Origin: CAYSCS01 sp964429695
Lineage (GTDB): Bacteria > Acidobacteriota > Aminicenantia > Aminicenantales > Aminicenantaceae
Assembly (NCBI GenBank): GCA_964429695.1
Contig: CAYSCS010000022.1
Coordinates: 17,296-81,295, forward strand
Reading direction: 5' to 3'
DNA length: 64,000 bases
The number at the start of each line of letters is the position of its first letter. Positions within the stretch are counted from its first letter, which is position 1. Shown here piece by piece: positions 1-8,329 of the stretch. A program made the position numbers and the translations under genes. The notes under the pieces are model-generated. The model had not been told where the DNA came from. It saw only the letters and a list, made by a program, of their open reading frames with translations, and ran no database searches.

Positions 1-2
1 GC

Positions 3-83
3 CTCAGGACTTGGAAAATAGAGGGAATAATCATGGCCGAAACGGCAGAAGAAGCGGTAGATTTAGCGCTTCGAGAAGATTGA
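3..83 (+). CDS. Possible 3' end of an upstream gene (partial)
   Basis: The frame beginning at base 3 is open from the window edge to a TGA at 81-83 and translates to a plausible acidic C-terminus rich in Glu and Ala. It would end 14 bases before the preferred truA start, as expected for an upstream gene in the same operon. Too little is present to recognise a family. The alternative is that this is only a chance open frame. Confidence 0.3.
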   Translation, partial: LRTWKIEGIIMAETAEEAVDLALRED

Positions 84-97
84 CCTCATTGTATTCC

Positions 98-829
98 ATG
101 GTCCAGAATTACAGGATGATCCTCAGTTATGATGGGACTGATTTTCATGGCTGGCAAAGACAATTAAATAAAAGAACAGTTCAAGACACAATCGAGAAGG
201 CTCTTTTTAAAATCACCAAAAATAAGGTGGCTGTGATCGGGGCAGGGAGGACAGATAAAGGTGTTCATGCCTTAGCCCAAGTAGCAAACTTTAAAACCAC
301 TCTCATTCTTAAGGAAGAAGAATTCACTCGTGCCCTTAATTCTACACTCCCCAATGACATCAGAGTTATTTCTATGGAAAAGGTGGCGCTAGATTTTCAT
401 GCGAGGGAAATGGCTCTCTCAAAAGTTTATCAATACCGCATCTTTAACTCTCCCCTGATTACTCCTTTCCTTATGAGATATGTCCTTCACTGGTCAGCTC
501 CTCTGGATCTAGAAAAAATGAAAAAAGCAGCAGAATTATTCATTCGTGAAGACGATTTTTCGGGCTTTTCTTCCAATAGATTTTTAAATCCAGTTAGGAG
601 AGTAACAGAATCGAAGGTCGAAAAAAGAGGGGATGAAATAATATACACCATAGAAGCCAACGGATTTTTAAGATACATGGCAAGAACAATCGTCGGCACC
701 CTATTAGAAATCGGAAGAGGTAAGGCTGAGCCTGAGATAATTGAAGAAATCTTCAGAAAAAAAGAAAGGCATTTAGCTGGTCCAACTGCTCCCGCAAGAG
801 GACTCTGTCTTATCAAAGTCAAATATTAG
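98..829 (+). CDS. truA: tRNA pseudouridine synthase A
   Basis: TruA isomerises uridines 38-40 in the tRNA anticodon arm to pseudouridine, in the cytoplasm. The catalytic motif GRTDKGVHA is present with the nucleophilic Asp at residue 53, and the N-terminus YDGTDFHGWQRQ and the C-terminal FLRYMARTIVGTLLEIG block are typical of the family. The 243-residue length is normal. The frame stays open upstream to a TTG at 11, but family N-termini begin shortly before the YDGT motif, so ATG 98 is preferred. No strong Shine-Dalgarno precedes it. The 3' end overlaps the convergent rimI by 11 bases. Confidence 0.96.
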   Translation: MVQNYRMILSYDGTDFHGWQRQLNKRTVQDTIEKALFKITKNKVAVIGAGRTDKGVHALAQVANFKTTLILKEEEFTRALNSTLPNDIRVISMEKVALDFHAREMALSKVYQYRIFNSPLITPFLMRYVLHWSAPLDLEKMKKAAELFIREDDFSGFSSNRFLNPVRRVTESKVEKRGDEIIYTIEANGFLRYMARTIVGTLLEIGRGKAEPEIIEEIFRKKERHLAGPTAPARGLCLIKVKY

Positions 830-1304
830 ATTTTAATCTACACATGACAATTGCATCTTCAGGAGGATTACTATAATAACCCTTTCTGATTCCGATTACC
901 TGGAAACCTAACTTTGTATAAAGGTTGAGAGCAGCAAAATTAGAAGGTCTGACTTCCAAAGTTATGGATTTTGCGCCGTATCTTTCGACTTGGTTTATCA
1001 CTTGGGTCATCACTGCCTCTGCGATTCCCCTCCTTCTATAATGAGGATGAACGGCGATGTTATTTATCTGGACTTGGTCCTTTATCATCCAGAAGATAAT
1101 GTAGCCAATCACCTTTTTTTCTAATCGGTGAACAATCACATAGGGAAAAGAAATCGAACGGTTTTGAATTTCCCCGAGAAATGTTAGCTCACTCCAGGGA
1201 TTAGAAAAGGAAAGCCTCTCAATCTCCCGCACAGATGGTAGGTCACTCTCCTCCATTCTCTTGAGATAGAAGATACTCTGAGGTTCCTTCTCCTTTTTAA
1301 CCAC
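819..1304 (-). CDS. rimI: Ribosomal protein S18 alanine N-acetyltransferase (GNAT)
   Basis: A GNAT-fold acetyltransferase that in the RimI family acetylates the N-terminal alanine of ribosomal protein S18. Acetyl-CoA binding motif A is visible (NNIAVHPHYRRRGIAEAVM), followed by LEVRPSN and LYTKLGF, the RimI signature region. Length is 161 residues. Its start lies inside the end of tsaB (8-base overlap), so the two are co-transcribed; the tsaB-rimI pairing is common in bacteria and supports the RimI name over a generic GNAT. Confidence 0.9.
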   Translation of the reverse strand: MVKKEKEPQSIFYLKRMEESDLPSVREIERLSFSNPWSELTFLGEIQNRSISFPYVIVHRLEKKVIGYIIFWMIKDQVQINNIAVHPHYRRRGIAEAVMTQVINQVERYGAKSITLEVRPSNFAALNLYTKLGFQVIGIRKGYYSNPPEDAIVMCRLKSNI

Positions 1305-1977
1305 CTTCTTCTGCCTGAGACCTCCGTAAATAAAGAGGTTTCAACTCATGAGGGCTGATCCCTTGTTTCCTTAAGAACATCTCATAACCCAATATCCCCA
1401 CTTCATAAGCAATAAAGAATGACCTTGAAGAAAATCTCGCTTTATCTCTTAAATATTCGGATATTTTTTCTCTATAAAGGTAGATTCCGTCTCCCAGAAA
1501 AGTAATGATTCTGTTCGAAGGTAAAAGGGAGAGGTACTCGTGAGGAGCGTAGGCTCCTTGAGGGATTATTTCCTCAAGCCTTTCGCCTTTCCGCTCAAAA
1601 AGAGCTGCGTAAATTTCCTTCTTTTTTGCGTCAATTATTGGAGAAAGGAGTCGCGCCTGAGCTTGCTTCATCTTTAATGCTAGGGCTTTGAGGGTTGAGA
1701 CAGGAGCGACAGGTTTTCCTGAAGCCAAAGAGAGAGATTTTACGGTGCTTAATCCTATCCTGATTCCCGTGAAAGAACCTGGACCGGCCGCAACGGCATA
1801 TCCTTCTATATCTCTTATAGAAAGCCTTGCGCTTTCTAACAAAAAGTTGAGGGAGGGAAGAAGCCTCTGTGAGTGCGTTATAACAGATTCTGAATTCATT
1901 TCAGCGAGCAGGCGGTTCTTTTCTAACAGAGCTATTGAAGCTGAGGGGGTTGTGGTGTCTATGGCGAGGATAATCAT
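1297..1977 (-). CDS. tsaB: tRNA threonylcarbamoyladenosine biosynthesis protein TsaB
   Basis: TsaB is the inactive ASKHA-fold partner of TsaD in making t6A37 on ANN-decoding tRNAs. The N-terminus MIILAIDTTTPSASIAL and the block AAGPGSFTGIRIGLSTVKSL are diagnostic. The 226-residue length is usual. It is the first gene of a two-gene operon with rimI, behind a good sigma-70-type promoter. TsaD and TsaE are not in this window. Confidence 0.94.
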   Translation of the reverse strand: MIILAIDTTTPSASIALLEKNRLLAEMNSESVITHSQRLLPSLNFLLESARLSIRDIEGYAVAAGPGSFTGIRIGLSTVKSLSLASGKPVAPVSTLKALALKMKQAQARLLSPIIDAKKKEIYAALFERKGERLEEIIPQGAYAPHEYLSLLPSNRIITFLGDGIYLYREKISEYLRDKARFSSRSFFIAYEVGILGYEMFLRKQGISPHELKPLYLRRSQAEEGG

Positions 1978-2014
1978 CTTAATTTCTCAGAATATTTTGC
2001 TCTGATTCATTCTG

Positions 2015-2042
2015 ATTTTAACCTAAAAGGAGATTTTGTCAA
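2015..2042 (-). promoter_or_regulatory. Sigma-70-type promoter of tsaB-rimI
   Basis: On the minus strand, TTGACA (2042-2037), a 16-base spacer and TAAAAT (2020-2015) precede tsaB, with a predicted start about 31 bases before its ATG. Full -35 match and 5/6 at -10. The assignment rests on sequence match only. Confidence 0.6.
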
Positions 2043-2171
2043 CGCAAGCACTCGTTGAAGACTTTAGTAGAAACTTTGGTAGAAATGGTTTATAAATAAT
2101 AGATAGTTTCATGAAAATTAACAGTTCTCCCTGAGAGGAGTAAGCGCCCCATGGCCGATTAAAGAAGAGCC

Positions 2172-3041
2172 ATGAATGAAGATAAATCTCATCGATTGGC
2201 GAGACTGAGCCTAGATGGATTGTCGGTTGGCGATGCCTTTGGAGAACTCTTTTTCAGAATTTCCCCTGAAATGCATACAAATTCAACGCTTCCTCCTGGT
2301 CCCTGGCCATGGACAGATGATACTCATATGGCAATCTCAATCGTTGAAAATTTGAAGAAATACGGGAGAATCGATCAGGATGCTCTGGCAGAGGCTTTTG
2401 CGCGCCGATTCATGGAACAACCATTAAGAGGATATGGAGGAGGGGCAGCAAGATTATTACGGGCGATAGCTGGGGGAGAAGACTGGCGAAAAATATCTCC
2501 CCGTCTTTTTGGAGAGGGATCTTATGGCAATGGAGCAGCCATGAGAGCTTCGCCAATCGGGGGTTTCTTTTTTGGCCGGCCAGAAAAGGCAAGCCAAGAA
2601 GCCCGGCTATCTGCGGAAATTACTCATTCCCATCTCGAGGGTCAGGCTGGAGCAATGGCAGTTGCTGCCGCAGCTTCTATCGCCGCAACGAGGCCACCTT
2701 TTAAGCCAAAAGAATTTTTAGAATCAATCCTATTTCATCTTCCTGAAAGCATAACCCGGCAGCGAATTAGATTGGCTCTTGAAATTCCCGGAGACAACCT
2801 ACAGCTAGCCCAGAAAAAACTCGGCACTGGGTATAGAGTCTCGGCTCAAGACACTGTTCCTTTTTGCCTTTGGAGCGCAGCTTACCATCTCTATGACTTT
2901 GAAGCTGCTTTATGGTGGACAGCCCGCGGAAAGGGTGATTGTGATACGACTTGCGCTATAGTAGGAGGAATAGTAGCTCTATCAGCACCAGAAATTCCCC
3001 AAGAGTGGTTAAAAAAACGCGAACCACTTCCCAAGATATGA
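2172..3041 (+). CDS. ADP-ribosylglycohydrolase family protein
   Basis: Member of the ADP-ribosylglycohydrolase (DraG/ARH) family, di-Mg enzymes that hydrolyse ADP-ribose linkages on proteins or small molecules. Metal-ligand motifs look complete: TDDT at residues 48-51 and GDCDTT with Asp256, Asp258 and Thr259. The glycine-rich GNGAAMRASPIGGFF segment is the family substrate loop. Length of 289 residues is usual. It stands alone, divergent from tsaB and 81 bases before the M28 peptidase. No ADP-ribosyltransferase partner is nearby, so the substrate cannot be inferred. Confidence 0.9.
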   Translation: MNEDKSHRLARLSLDGLSVGDAFGELFFRISPEMHTNSTLPPGPWPWTDDTHMAISIVENLKKYGRIDQDALAEAFARRFMEQPLRGYGGGAARLLRAIAGGEDWRKISPRLFGEGSYGNGAAMRASPIGGFFFGRPEKASQEARLSAEITHSHLEGQAGAMAVAAAASIAATRPPFKPKEFLESILFHLPESITRQRIRLALEIPGDNLQLAQKKLGTGYRVSAQDTVPFCLWSAAYHLYDFEAALWWTARGKGDCDTTCAIVGGIVALSAPEIPQEWLKKREPLPKI

Positions 3042-3122
3042 AAATAGAAAAGCTCTCACTCTCTTTTGGATTAAAAACAATTTTTTTCTTCTCCTCGTAA
3101 GAAAGAAGAGAAAGGAGAGGGA

Positions 3123-5396
3123 ATGAAAAAGAAGGTTGGAGCTCAGATTTTAGTCCTTCTGTTTTTCAGTATCTATTTATCAGGAGCCGAGGACTTTTCT
3201 CAGGAAAAGGCTTTTGAACACCTTAAATATATTGTGGAAAAAATAGGGCCTAGGCCTATAGGCTCACCAAACGAAAGAGCAGCACTGGAATATGTGGCAC
3301 AAAAGCTGAGTGAATTTGGCTGTGAAATTTCTTGGCAGAACATATCACAATCCAAAAACTTCAACACTAAAAGTGCCAACGTGGTTGGCCGTCTGCAGGG
3401 TGCTTCCCGACGTGAGATCATAATCGGCGCACACATAGACTCCTCGGGACCTGAAATTCCTGGAGCAAATGACGATGCTTCTGGCATTGCGATTTTGATC
3501 GAGCTGGGGCGAGTCTACAGCCAGAAGACCCATTATTCCACTCTTGTCTTTGTCGCTTTCTGCGGAGAGGAGTCTGGTCTTGTAGGCTCACATCATTTCG
3601 TCAAAAACTATCCACTTGAAAATGTAGCCTTAATGCTTCAGCTTGACATGGCAAGCAATGATTCTCCTCTCATGCTCTGGCTTGAAACAAGAAAAAAACA
3701 AACTCCCCGATGGTTAGTAAAGGCAAGCATCGAAGCCTTCCATTCACTGGGTTACAGAAAAATAGAATATCCCACTCATTTTCAGAGCTTAAACTCGGCT
3801 CTGGGAGGAGCTGGTTCAGACCATCAGCCATTTCTGGAAATGGAAATACCTGCCATAGCCTTTGTTAGCGACATCCGCTTCCCTATTCACACTCGAAATG
3901 ACTCCTTGGAATATTTCCGGATTGCCGGCCTCGAAAGAAGCGGGAGGTTAACAATGAGCCTTATCGATAAGTTTGACCGCTGGCAACCGGAGCCAAGAAA
4001 AGACGATTATATGTTGCTTTTACTCAACGAAAAACCTATTTTCATCGGAAGAGTTTTTCAGGTTGCTTTCATCATTATTAGTTTTGTTTTCGCCGGATTA
4101 GCCTTATTTATGATTAGAAAAAAAAGAAAGAACTTTCTTGAAGAAAAAAAGATTAAATGGTCGTGTCTCAAATTGGCATCGCTCCTTCTTCTGGTATTGG
4201 TAGTCCTCTCTCTTTCTGATTGGATGATGAGATTTCTTAAGGGACAGAAATTATACTGGTATGCCTCTCCAACGCCATTCTTAATTTTAATCTTCCCTAT
4301 GGCACTTTTAGGGATTTGGGTAGCACTTCGGCTCAGGAGAAAATTAAGGATACGAAGGGATGCCTTCTTTTACCTCATTCGTGCTGCATCCTATTTTTCC
4401 TTCTTAATCATAGCTACGTGGACTTTCGCAGGACCTCGTTTGGCTCTCTATCCTTCTTCTGGACTTTTACTGAGCAGCCTAGCCTGTCTTGTTCCCTGGG
4501 CGAATTTAAAGGGAATCCTGTGGTTAGTTTCTCCCTTCCTCATCTTCAGACTCTTTCTAATCCCCCAGTACCACGAGTTTGTTTACAGAGGGACTTCTCA
4601 AATTTTTCTGGAGAAAATAAATACAAATTCGTCCTCTTTTCTCTTCTCCCTCCTCCTGCTCATTTTCATCTTCATCTTCTCCCTGCCCTTTTTGCTCAGC
4701 CTCGCTTCAGTCCGCTATAGCTTACGAGATGATCTTTTCTGCCTGAAGAAATTTTCAAGGACATCCACCCTTCTTCCCCTTTCCATCTTCATCCTAGGTT
4801 GGGGAGCATATCTTCTTACCATTCCCAGCTATTCCTCAACCTGGGAACAAGTTGTATACGTAAACCAAATATTCGAAGAGGAAAATAACAGAACGTACAT
4901 AGAATTTAAAAGCGGAGATTTTCTAAAAGATATTGGGGTTGAGATTGGTGGTAAAACAAAAATAATTGACTCAAAAGTCTGCATTAAAGAAATAGATTAT
5001 CCTCTAGAACTTGCATGGATTAAAAATAAAGTTTCCTTGAAAACAGAAGAAGAGGAAAATAACAAAGTGGTGGATCTTAATTTCTCTTTTGAATTCGAAA
5101 AACAGCCATTTGACGTTACTCTAAAAATAGAATGCAACTTTCCCTTCACCGTGGAAAAAAGCAATTTCCACCATAGAAAAAGAAAAAATGCGGTGATAAT
5201 CAATTGGTATAGTTTTCCTCCTTTGGGTTTAAAACCAAGCCTCACTTTGAAGACACCCAAAAAAGCTAAGCTAAAAGCGACTATTTCAGCAAGTTTTCTC
5301 CAGACACCTTTATTAATCAGGTGTAAGAGCCAAAACAAGCACTTCATCCATCGTGCCATCATAAAGAAGAAATTAGACCTAAAAAACCAGATTTGA
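3123..5396 (+). CDS. Membrane-anchored M28-family zinc metallopeptidase
   Basis: An exported aminopeptidase-type protein. After a signal peptide (residues 1-22) comes an M28 domain (about 30-280) with an apparently complete two-zinc site: His104 in GAHID, Asp117/118 in GANDDASG, Glu149/Glu150 in CGEES, Asp175 in LQLDMAS and His234 in GSDHQPF. From about residue 305 to 565 there are roughly eight hydrophobic segments, then a hydrophilic C-terminal domain of about 190 residues. This order, peptidase first and polytopic membrane part after, recalls the Fxna/ERMP1 type. A good Shine-Dalgarno (AGGAGAGG) precedes ATG 3123. Substrate unknown. The gene stands alone and converges on the sigma-factor operon. 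Confidence 0.88.
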   Translation: MKKKVGAQILVLLFFSIYLSGAEDFSQEKAFEHLKYIVEKIGPRPIGSPNERAALEYVAQKLSEFGCEISWQNISQSKNFNTKSANVVGRLQGASRREIIIGAHIDSSGPEIPGANDDASGIAILIELGRVYSQKTHYSTLVFVAFCGEESGLVGSHHFVKNYPLENVALMLQLDMASNDSPLMLWLETRKKQTPRWLVKASIEAFHSLGYRKIEYPTHFQSLNSALGGAGSDHQPFLEMEIPAIAFVSDIRFPIHTRNDSLEYFRIAGLERSGRLTMSLIDKFDRWQPEPRKDDYMLLLLNEKPIFIGRVFQVAFIIISFVFAGLALFMIRKKRKNFLEEKKIKWSCLKLASLLLLVLVVLSLSDWMMRFLKGQKLYWYASPTPFLILIFPMALLGIWVALRLRRKLRIRRDAFFYLIRAASYFSFLIIATWTFAGPRLALYPSSGLLLSSLACLVPWANLKGILWLVSPFLIFRLFLIPQYHEFVYRGTSQIFLEKINTNSSSFLFSLLLLIFIFIFSLPFLLSLASVRYSLRDDLFCLKKFSRTSTLLPLSIFILGWGAYLLTIPSYSSTWEQVVYVNQIFEEENNRTYIEFKSGDFLKDIGVEIGGKTKIIDSKVCIKEIDYPLELAWIKNKVSLKTEEEENNKVVDLNFSFEFEKQPFDVTLKIECNFPFTVEKSNFHHRKRKNAVIINWYSFPPLGLKPSLTLKTPKKAKLKATISASFLQTPLLIRCKSQNKHFIHRAIIKKKLDLKNQI

Positions 5397-5441
5397 GAAT
5401 AATCTTTTCCTTAAGATCTTCTCAACAGCATTCTAATTTTT

Positions 5442-5825
5442 CTACTCTAACTCGATTCTTAAGACTTTACCATTTTCATAGATTTCCAAGAGAATTCCTT
5501 TCATCTTTGTTTTTATTTCATTGAATAACTCCATGGTCTCCTTCAAGACATTTTCACTTCTTATTTCTGAAAAATCTTCCTCACTTAACCTGATTAGCTT
5601 TTCAAAAAGACAAACGGGCAAGATGATTTTCACCTTTTCTTCCCCATTTCGGACATCTTTCACCATTAGCTTTAGCCATTTAATTTCCTCTTTTCCAAGG
5701 GATGATTCATCCTGAATCGCCCTCCTGAGGAGTTCAATATCGTCTTTTCTTTCTGCCTTAATGTCGCCGAGAAAAAGAGTACCTATCAGAAAATTGATGA
5801 GAATAAAAATCGATTTGATTCTCAT
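5442..5825 (-). CDS. Small exported protein with C-terminal YvlB/LiaX-like domain
   Basis: A 127-residue protein with a signal-peptide-like N-terminus (residues 1-24), ending a four-gene operon with a sigma factor and anti-sigma factor. A clear AGGAGG site precedes the ATG. Its second half (pattern KVKIILPVCLFEKL ... KMKGILLEIYENGKVLRIELE) can be laid over the C-terminus of the upstream 285-residue protein. Both resemble by eye the short IPLxLAxxAL ... GxLVxIxxxxGxxVxIxxE domain seen in YvlB/LiaX-type proteins. That domain call is my inference. Function unknown; the operon suggests an envelope-stress role. Confidence 0.7.
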   Translation of the reverse strand: MRIKSIFILINFLIGTLFLGDIKAERKDDIELLRRAIQDESSLGKEEIKWLKLMVKDVRNGEEKVKIILPVCLFEKLIRLSEEDFSEIRSENVLKETMELFNEIKTKMKGILLEIYENGKVLRIELE

Positions 5826-5835
5826 TTAAAACCTC

Positions 5836-6681
5836 CTATTCGAGCCAGATTTTAAGCTCTGCATCCTCTCCTTCTAAACTGATAATAGTTCCCTTTTTTC
5901 TCCTGAGGTCCTCGATTATTCTCTTTAAATCAACCCCTTTCTCTTTGATCAGGTTTTTTTCTCTTTCAGGAATTGACCCGAGGGCAAGGTCAGCTAAGGC
6001 CCAAGGAATGCTTAGTTTGAAAGCTACTCTTTTTTCTGACTTCTTATAAAGCTGGATATTAAGAATGAGGCCTTTTCTTTTCTCCTCTCCTTCTATATCC
6101 TTTAGTTCTTCTGGTCTTATTCTGAGCAGAGCAATTCTTGCTCGATCCCGCAGTTCCTCATCTTTCTCATTTCTAATAATTTCCTTCAACACAGGAATCC
6201 CTTTGGAAGCTCTTTTCTTGTCTTTGACGTAACTGAGCTTGAAGGCTGCGTAGTACTTAACAATCCTGTTTGAGCTCTCAAGACGTTTCTCCACCTCCTC
6301 CAGATATTCCCTCTTTCCTTTCTCATAAAGTTTAGTGGCTAAATCAATCACCGAAATTTCTGATTCCTCTGAAAGGCTCTTGCTCTGTTCTTTATGAGTT
6401 AAATACTGTTTGTAAAAGCCCAGAGCTCTCTCTTCAGCGCCCCCCTTCTCCTCCAAACATTTTCCGCAATAAAAGAGGGCTTGAGCAGCCAGTGGACTTT
6501 GGGGATATTTCTCGAGGAGTTCTTTCAATTTTAAATAGGCTCTCTCCCAATTCTCATCAAAGATTAAGATTTTAGCCTCCTCAAACAATGCTTCATCTGC
6601 TTTCCTTTGGGAAGGCGCTTCGATTCTCACAGAGAATAAAAAGAGAGGAATGAGAACCGATTTTATGATTACTTTTTTCAT
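5836..6681 (-). CDS. Exported TPR/HEAT-like protein with C-terminal YvlB/LiaX-like domain
   Basis: Signal peptide, then a tetratricopeptide-like helical repeat (NWERAYLKLKELLEKYPQSP, AAQALFYCGKCLEEKG), then a HEAT-like segment (AAFKLSYVKDKKRA ... ELRDRARIALLRI), then a terminal domain containing IPWALADLALGSIP and ending GEDAELKIWLE. The terminal part resembles that of the next gene (5442-5825). An ATG at 6693 overlaps the anti-sigma gene. The ATG at 6681, just after its TGA and with GAGG 6 bases upstream, is preferred because it directly begins the signal peptide. Probably periplasmic; no enzymatic motif seen. Confidence 0.75.
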   Translation of the reverse strand: MKKVIIKSVLIPLFLFSVRIEAPSQRKADEALFEEAKILIFDENWERAYLKLKELLEKYPQSPLAAQALFYCGKCLEEKGGAEERALGFYKQYLTHKEQSKSLSEESEISVIDLATKLYEKGKREYLEEVEKRLESSNRIVKYYAAFKLSYVKDKKRASKGIPVLKEIIRNEKDEELRDRARIALLRIRPEELKDIEGEEKRKGLILNIQLYKKSEKRVAFKLSIPWALADLALGSIPEREKNLIKEKGVDLKRIIEDLRRKKGTIISLEGEDAELKIWLE

Positions 6682-6682
6682 T

Positions 6683-7477
6683 TCAAACCTCATTCGTTTC
6701 TAATTCTTTCCTCAATAAATTTATCTTCAGCAATAATTGCTTCTTTTCGATAAGTCTTTTAATCCTCTCGAGGTCCTCCTCCTTGAGTCCATCGCGGGGT
6801 TGAATAAGTTCAAAAATCAACAATTCAATCTGGTCACAAACATTTTTTGCCTTAGCCATACGGAACTTCTCGAGTTGAAGATTAATGAATTTCTTCTTCT
6901 CAATGAGTTCACGGGTCTCCCTCGAAATTAGGGTTCCCTGTAAAAATTGTTCAATTTGTCCAGAAGGGAATTGGATTAATTCTAGCAATATATACTGACT
7001 TTTCTGGAGATAATCCAAGGTTTGCCTCCGCGCCACCTCAAGCTCCATTTCCTCTATAAAGTCTCTTGATACCTTATATTTTCCTCCTCTATAAGGTATC
7101 TTCAAAATCAAGAAAGATATAATGGCCCCAAGAAGAACAACACCTAAAATGGCCGTGAAGGCTACTCTTATTCTTGGTGGAGAAAGAAATTGAAAAATTT
7201 TCATCAACTTAAATTCGTGGAAATAAGAAATCTCTTTATCAAAGACTTCATTTGAAATCTTTAAAGAAAAATTCCCCCAATCAATAGAAGACGCCTTCCT
7301 ATCCACATCCCTCTTGAGTAATTCTGCATTCTGGATTATTTTTCTCAAAGCTTCGAATTCTCCCCTGCATGAAGGACATAATTCGAGATGGGATTCTAAG
7401 GCTTCTTTCTCTTTTTCTTCTATTTCTCCACAAACAAGAGCTTCGAGTCTTCTGCACAGTTTTTTACAATCTCTCAT
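6683..7477 (-). CDS. Zinc-finger anti-sigma factor, membrane-spanning
   Basis: The N-terminal anti-sigma domain carries the ZAS signature His30-x3-Cys34-x2-Cys37 with further cysteines at 4, 8 and 16. A single transmembrane helix lies at about 103-126, and a helical, charged domain of about 135 residues follows on the far side of the membrane. This is the usual layout for an inner-membrane protein that binds its ECF sigma factor until an envelope signal releases it. It overlaps the sigma gene by 4 bases. The periplasmic part is rich in Lys, Glu and Leu and may be a Spy/CpxP-like sensor, which is only a guess. Confidence 0.88.
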   Translation of the reverse strand: MRDCKKLCRRLEALVCGEIEEKEKEALESHLELCPSCRGEFEALRKIIQNAELLKRDVDRKASSIDWGNFSLKISNEVFDKEISYFHEFKLMKIFQFLSPPRIRVAFTAILGVVLLGAIISFLILKIPYRGGKYKVSRDFIEEMELEVARRQTLDYLQKSQYILLELIQFPSGQIEQFLQGTLISRETRELIEKKKFINLQLEKFRMAKAKNVCDQIELLIFELIQPRDGLKEEDLERIKRLIEKKQLLLKINLLRKELETNEV

Positions 7478-8049
7478 TTTTCTCTCCCTAAATAGTGACC
7501 AATCATGGTCCTTAAATTTCTAATTGCCTTGAAGTGAAGGGATTTCACTGTGCCTAAAGCTACATTTAATATCTTGGCAATCTCTGCATATTCAAACTGG
7601 TTAAAGTGTCTCATCAGAAAAACCATCCTCTGCCTTTCAGAAAGAGCATCCAAACAGTGCGCAAATATCTCTTTTAATTCCGATTGGGAATTATCTTTCT
7701 CTATTCCCGAAGTGGTGAGAATCATCTTTTCCCTTACGATTCTCTGACTTCGTTGATGATTCTTTCTGAAGTAATCTATACATAGATTCTTTGCTATCTT
7801 GAATAGCCAATTTTTAAAATTATCGCTCGGTTTAAATTGATGAGCTTTTTGGTAAAACCTCAAGAATGTTTCCTGAACAACATCAAGGGCATCCTCTTCA
7901 TCATGAAAATAAGAGTAAGCCAGGATAAACACACTCCTCTGATAAAGATGCACTATTTTCATGAAGGCTTCTCTATCCCCTCTTTTCACCCTCTCTACAA
8001 GAAGATGCGCTTCATTCTCCTCTGAGTCTCTGTTCTTCTTCATCCTCAT
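7474..8049 (-). CDS. ECF-type RNA polymerase sigma factor (RpoE-like)
   Basis: A sigma-70-family protein with only regions 2 and 4. Region 2 includes YFHDEEDALDVVQETFLRFY (-10 recognition) and region 4 includes LSERQRMVFLMRHFNQFEYAEIA followed by a helix-turn-helix ending GTVKSLHFKAIRNL (-35 recognition). Length of 191 residues is usual for ECF factors. Two in-frame ATGs lie at 8049 and 8043; the second has the better-spaced AGAGG. The next gene encodes its likely anti-sigma factor. The operon is divergent from sppA, with a 280-base shared upstream region holding ECF-like promoter candidates. Confidence 0.94.
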   Translation of the reverse strand: MRMKKNRDSEENEAHLLVERVKRGDREAFMKIVHLYQRSVFILAYSYFHDEEDALDVVQETFLRFYQKAHQFKPSDNFKNWLFKIAKNLCIDYFRKNHQRSQRIVREKMILTTSGIEKDNSQSELKEIFAHCLDALSERQRMVFLMRHFNQFEYAEIAKILNVALGTVKSLHFKAIRNLRTMIGHYLGREK

Positions 8050-8063
8050 CCTCTTCTGAGTTA

Positions 8064-8093
8064 AGAAGAAAACCCGCTTTTCAGGATAGTTCC
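8064..8093 (-). promoter_or_regulatory. Candidate ECF-type promoter of the sigma operon
   Basis: Minus strand: GGAACTA (8093-8087), a 17-base spacer and TCTTCT (8069-8064), just upstream of the sigma gene. The -35 resembles the GGAACTT of sigma-E-type promoters and would allow autoregulation. The -10 is weak and the leader would be very short, so this is tentative. Confidence 0.3.
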
Positions 8094-8251
8094 TTATCTA
8101 ACCTTCATTTCATACAGATTAAACGACTGAAAACTCTAAAAGGTTTATACTCAAATAAAATTTTATTCACTCACCTCTAGATACTTGAAATATTAAAATA
8201 TCTTCTTTCGTCTTATCTCCAGAAATCTAAAATTAAGGATGAATCTTAAGT

Positions 8252-8279
8252 GAACTTTCATGAGAGTCGTCTTTCTGTT
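8252..8279 (+). promoter_or_regulatory. Candidate ECF-type promoter upstream of sppA
   Basis: GAACTT (8252-8257), a 16-base spacer and TCTGTT (8274-8279) match the sigma-E pattern GAACTT-N16-TCTGA closely. The predicted start is about 45 bases before the sppA ATG. It lies in the region shared with the divergent sigma operon. Confidence 0.42.
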
Positions 8280-8329
8280 ATATTACTTTTTGTTATCTTA
8301 AAGAGCGATTTTTGCCTTGAGGAGGAAAA

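Noticed and set aside
8167..8220. A CACTCACCTC block here resembles one at about 18186-18196 in another intergenic region.
   Set aside because: The similarity does not extend beyond about 10 bases and is probably chance.
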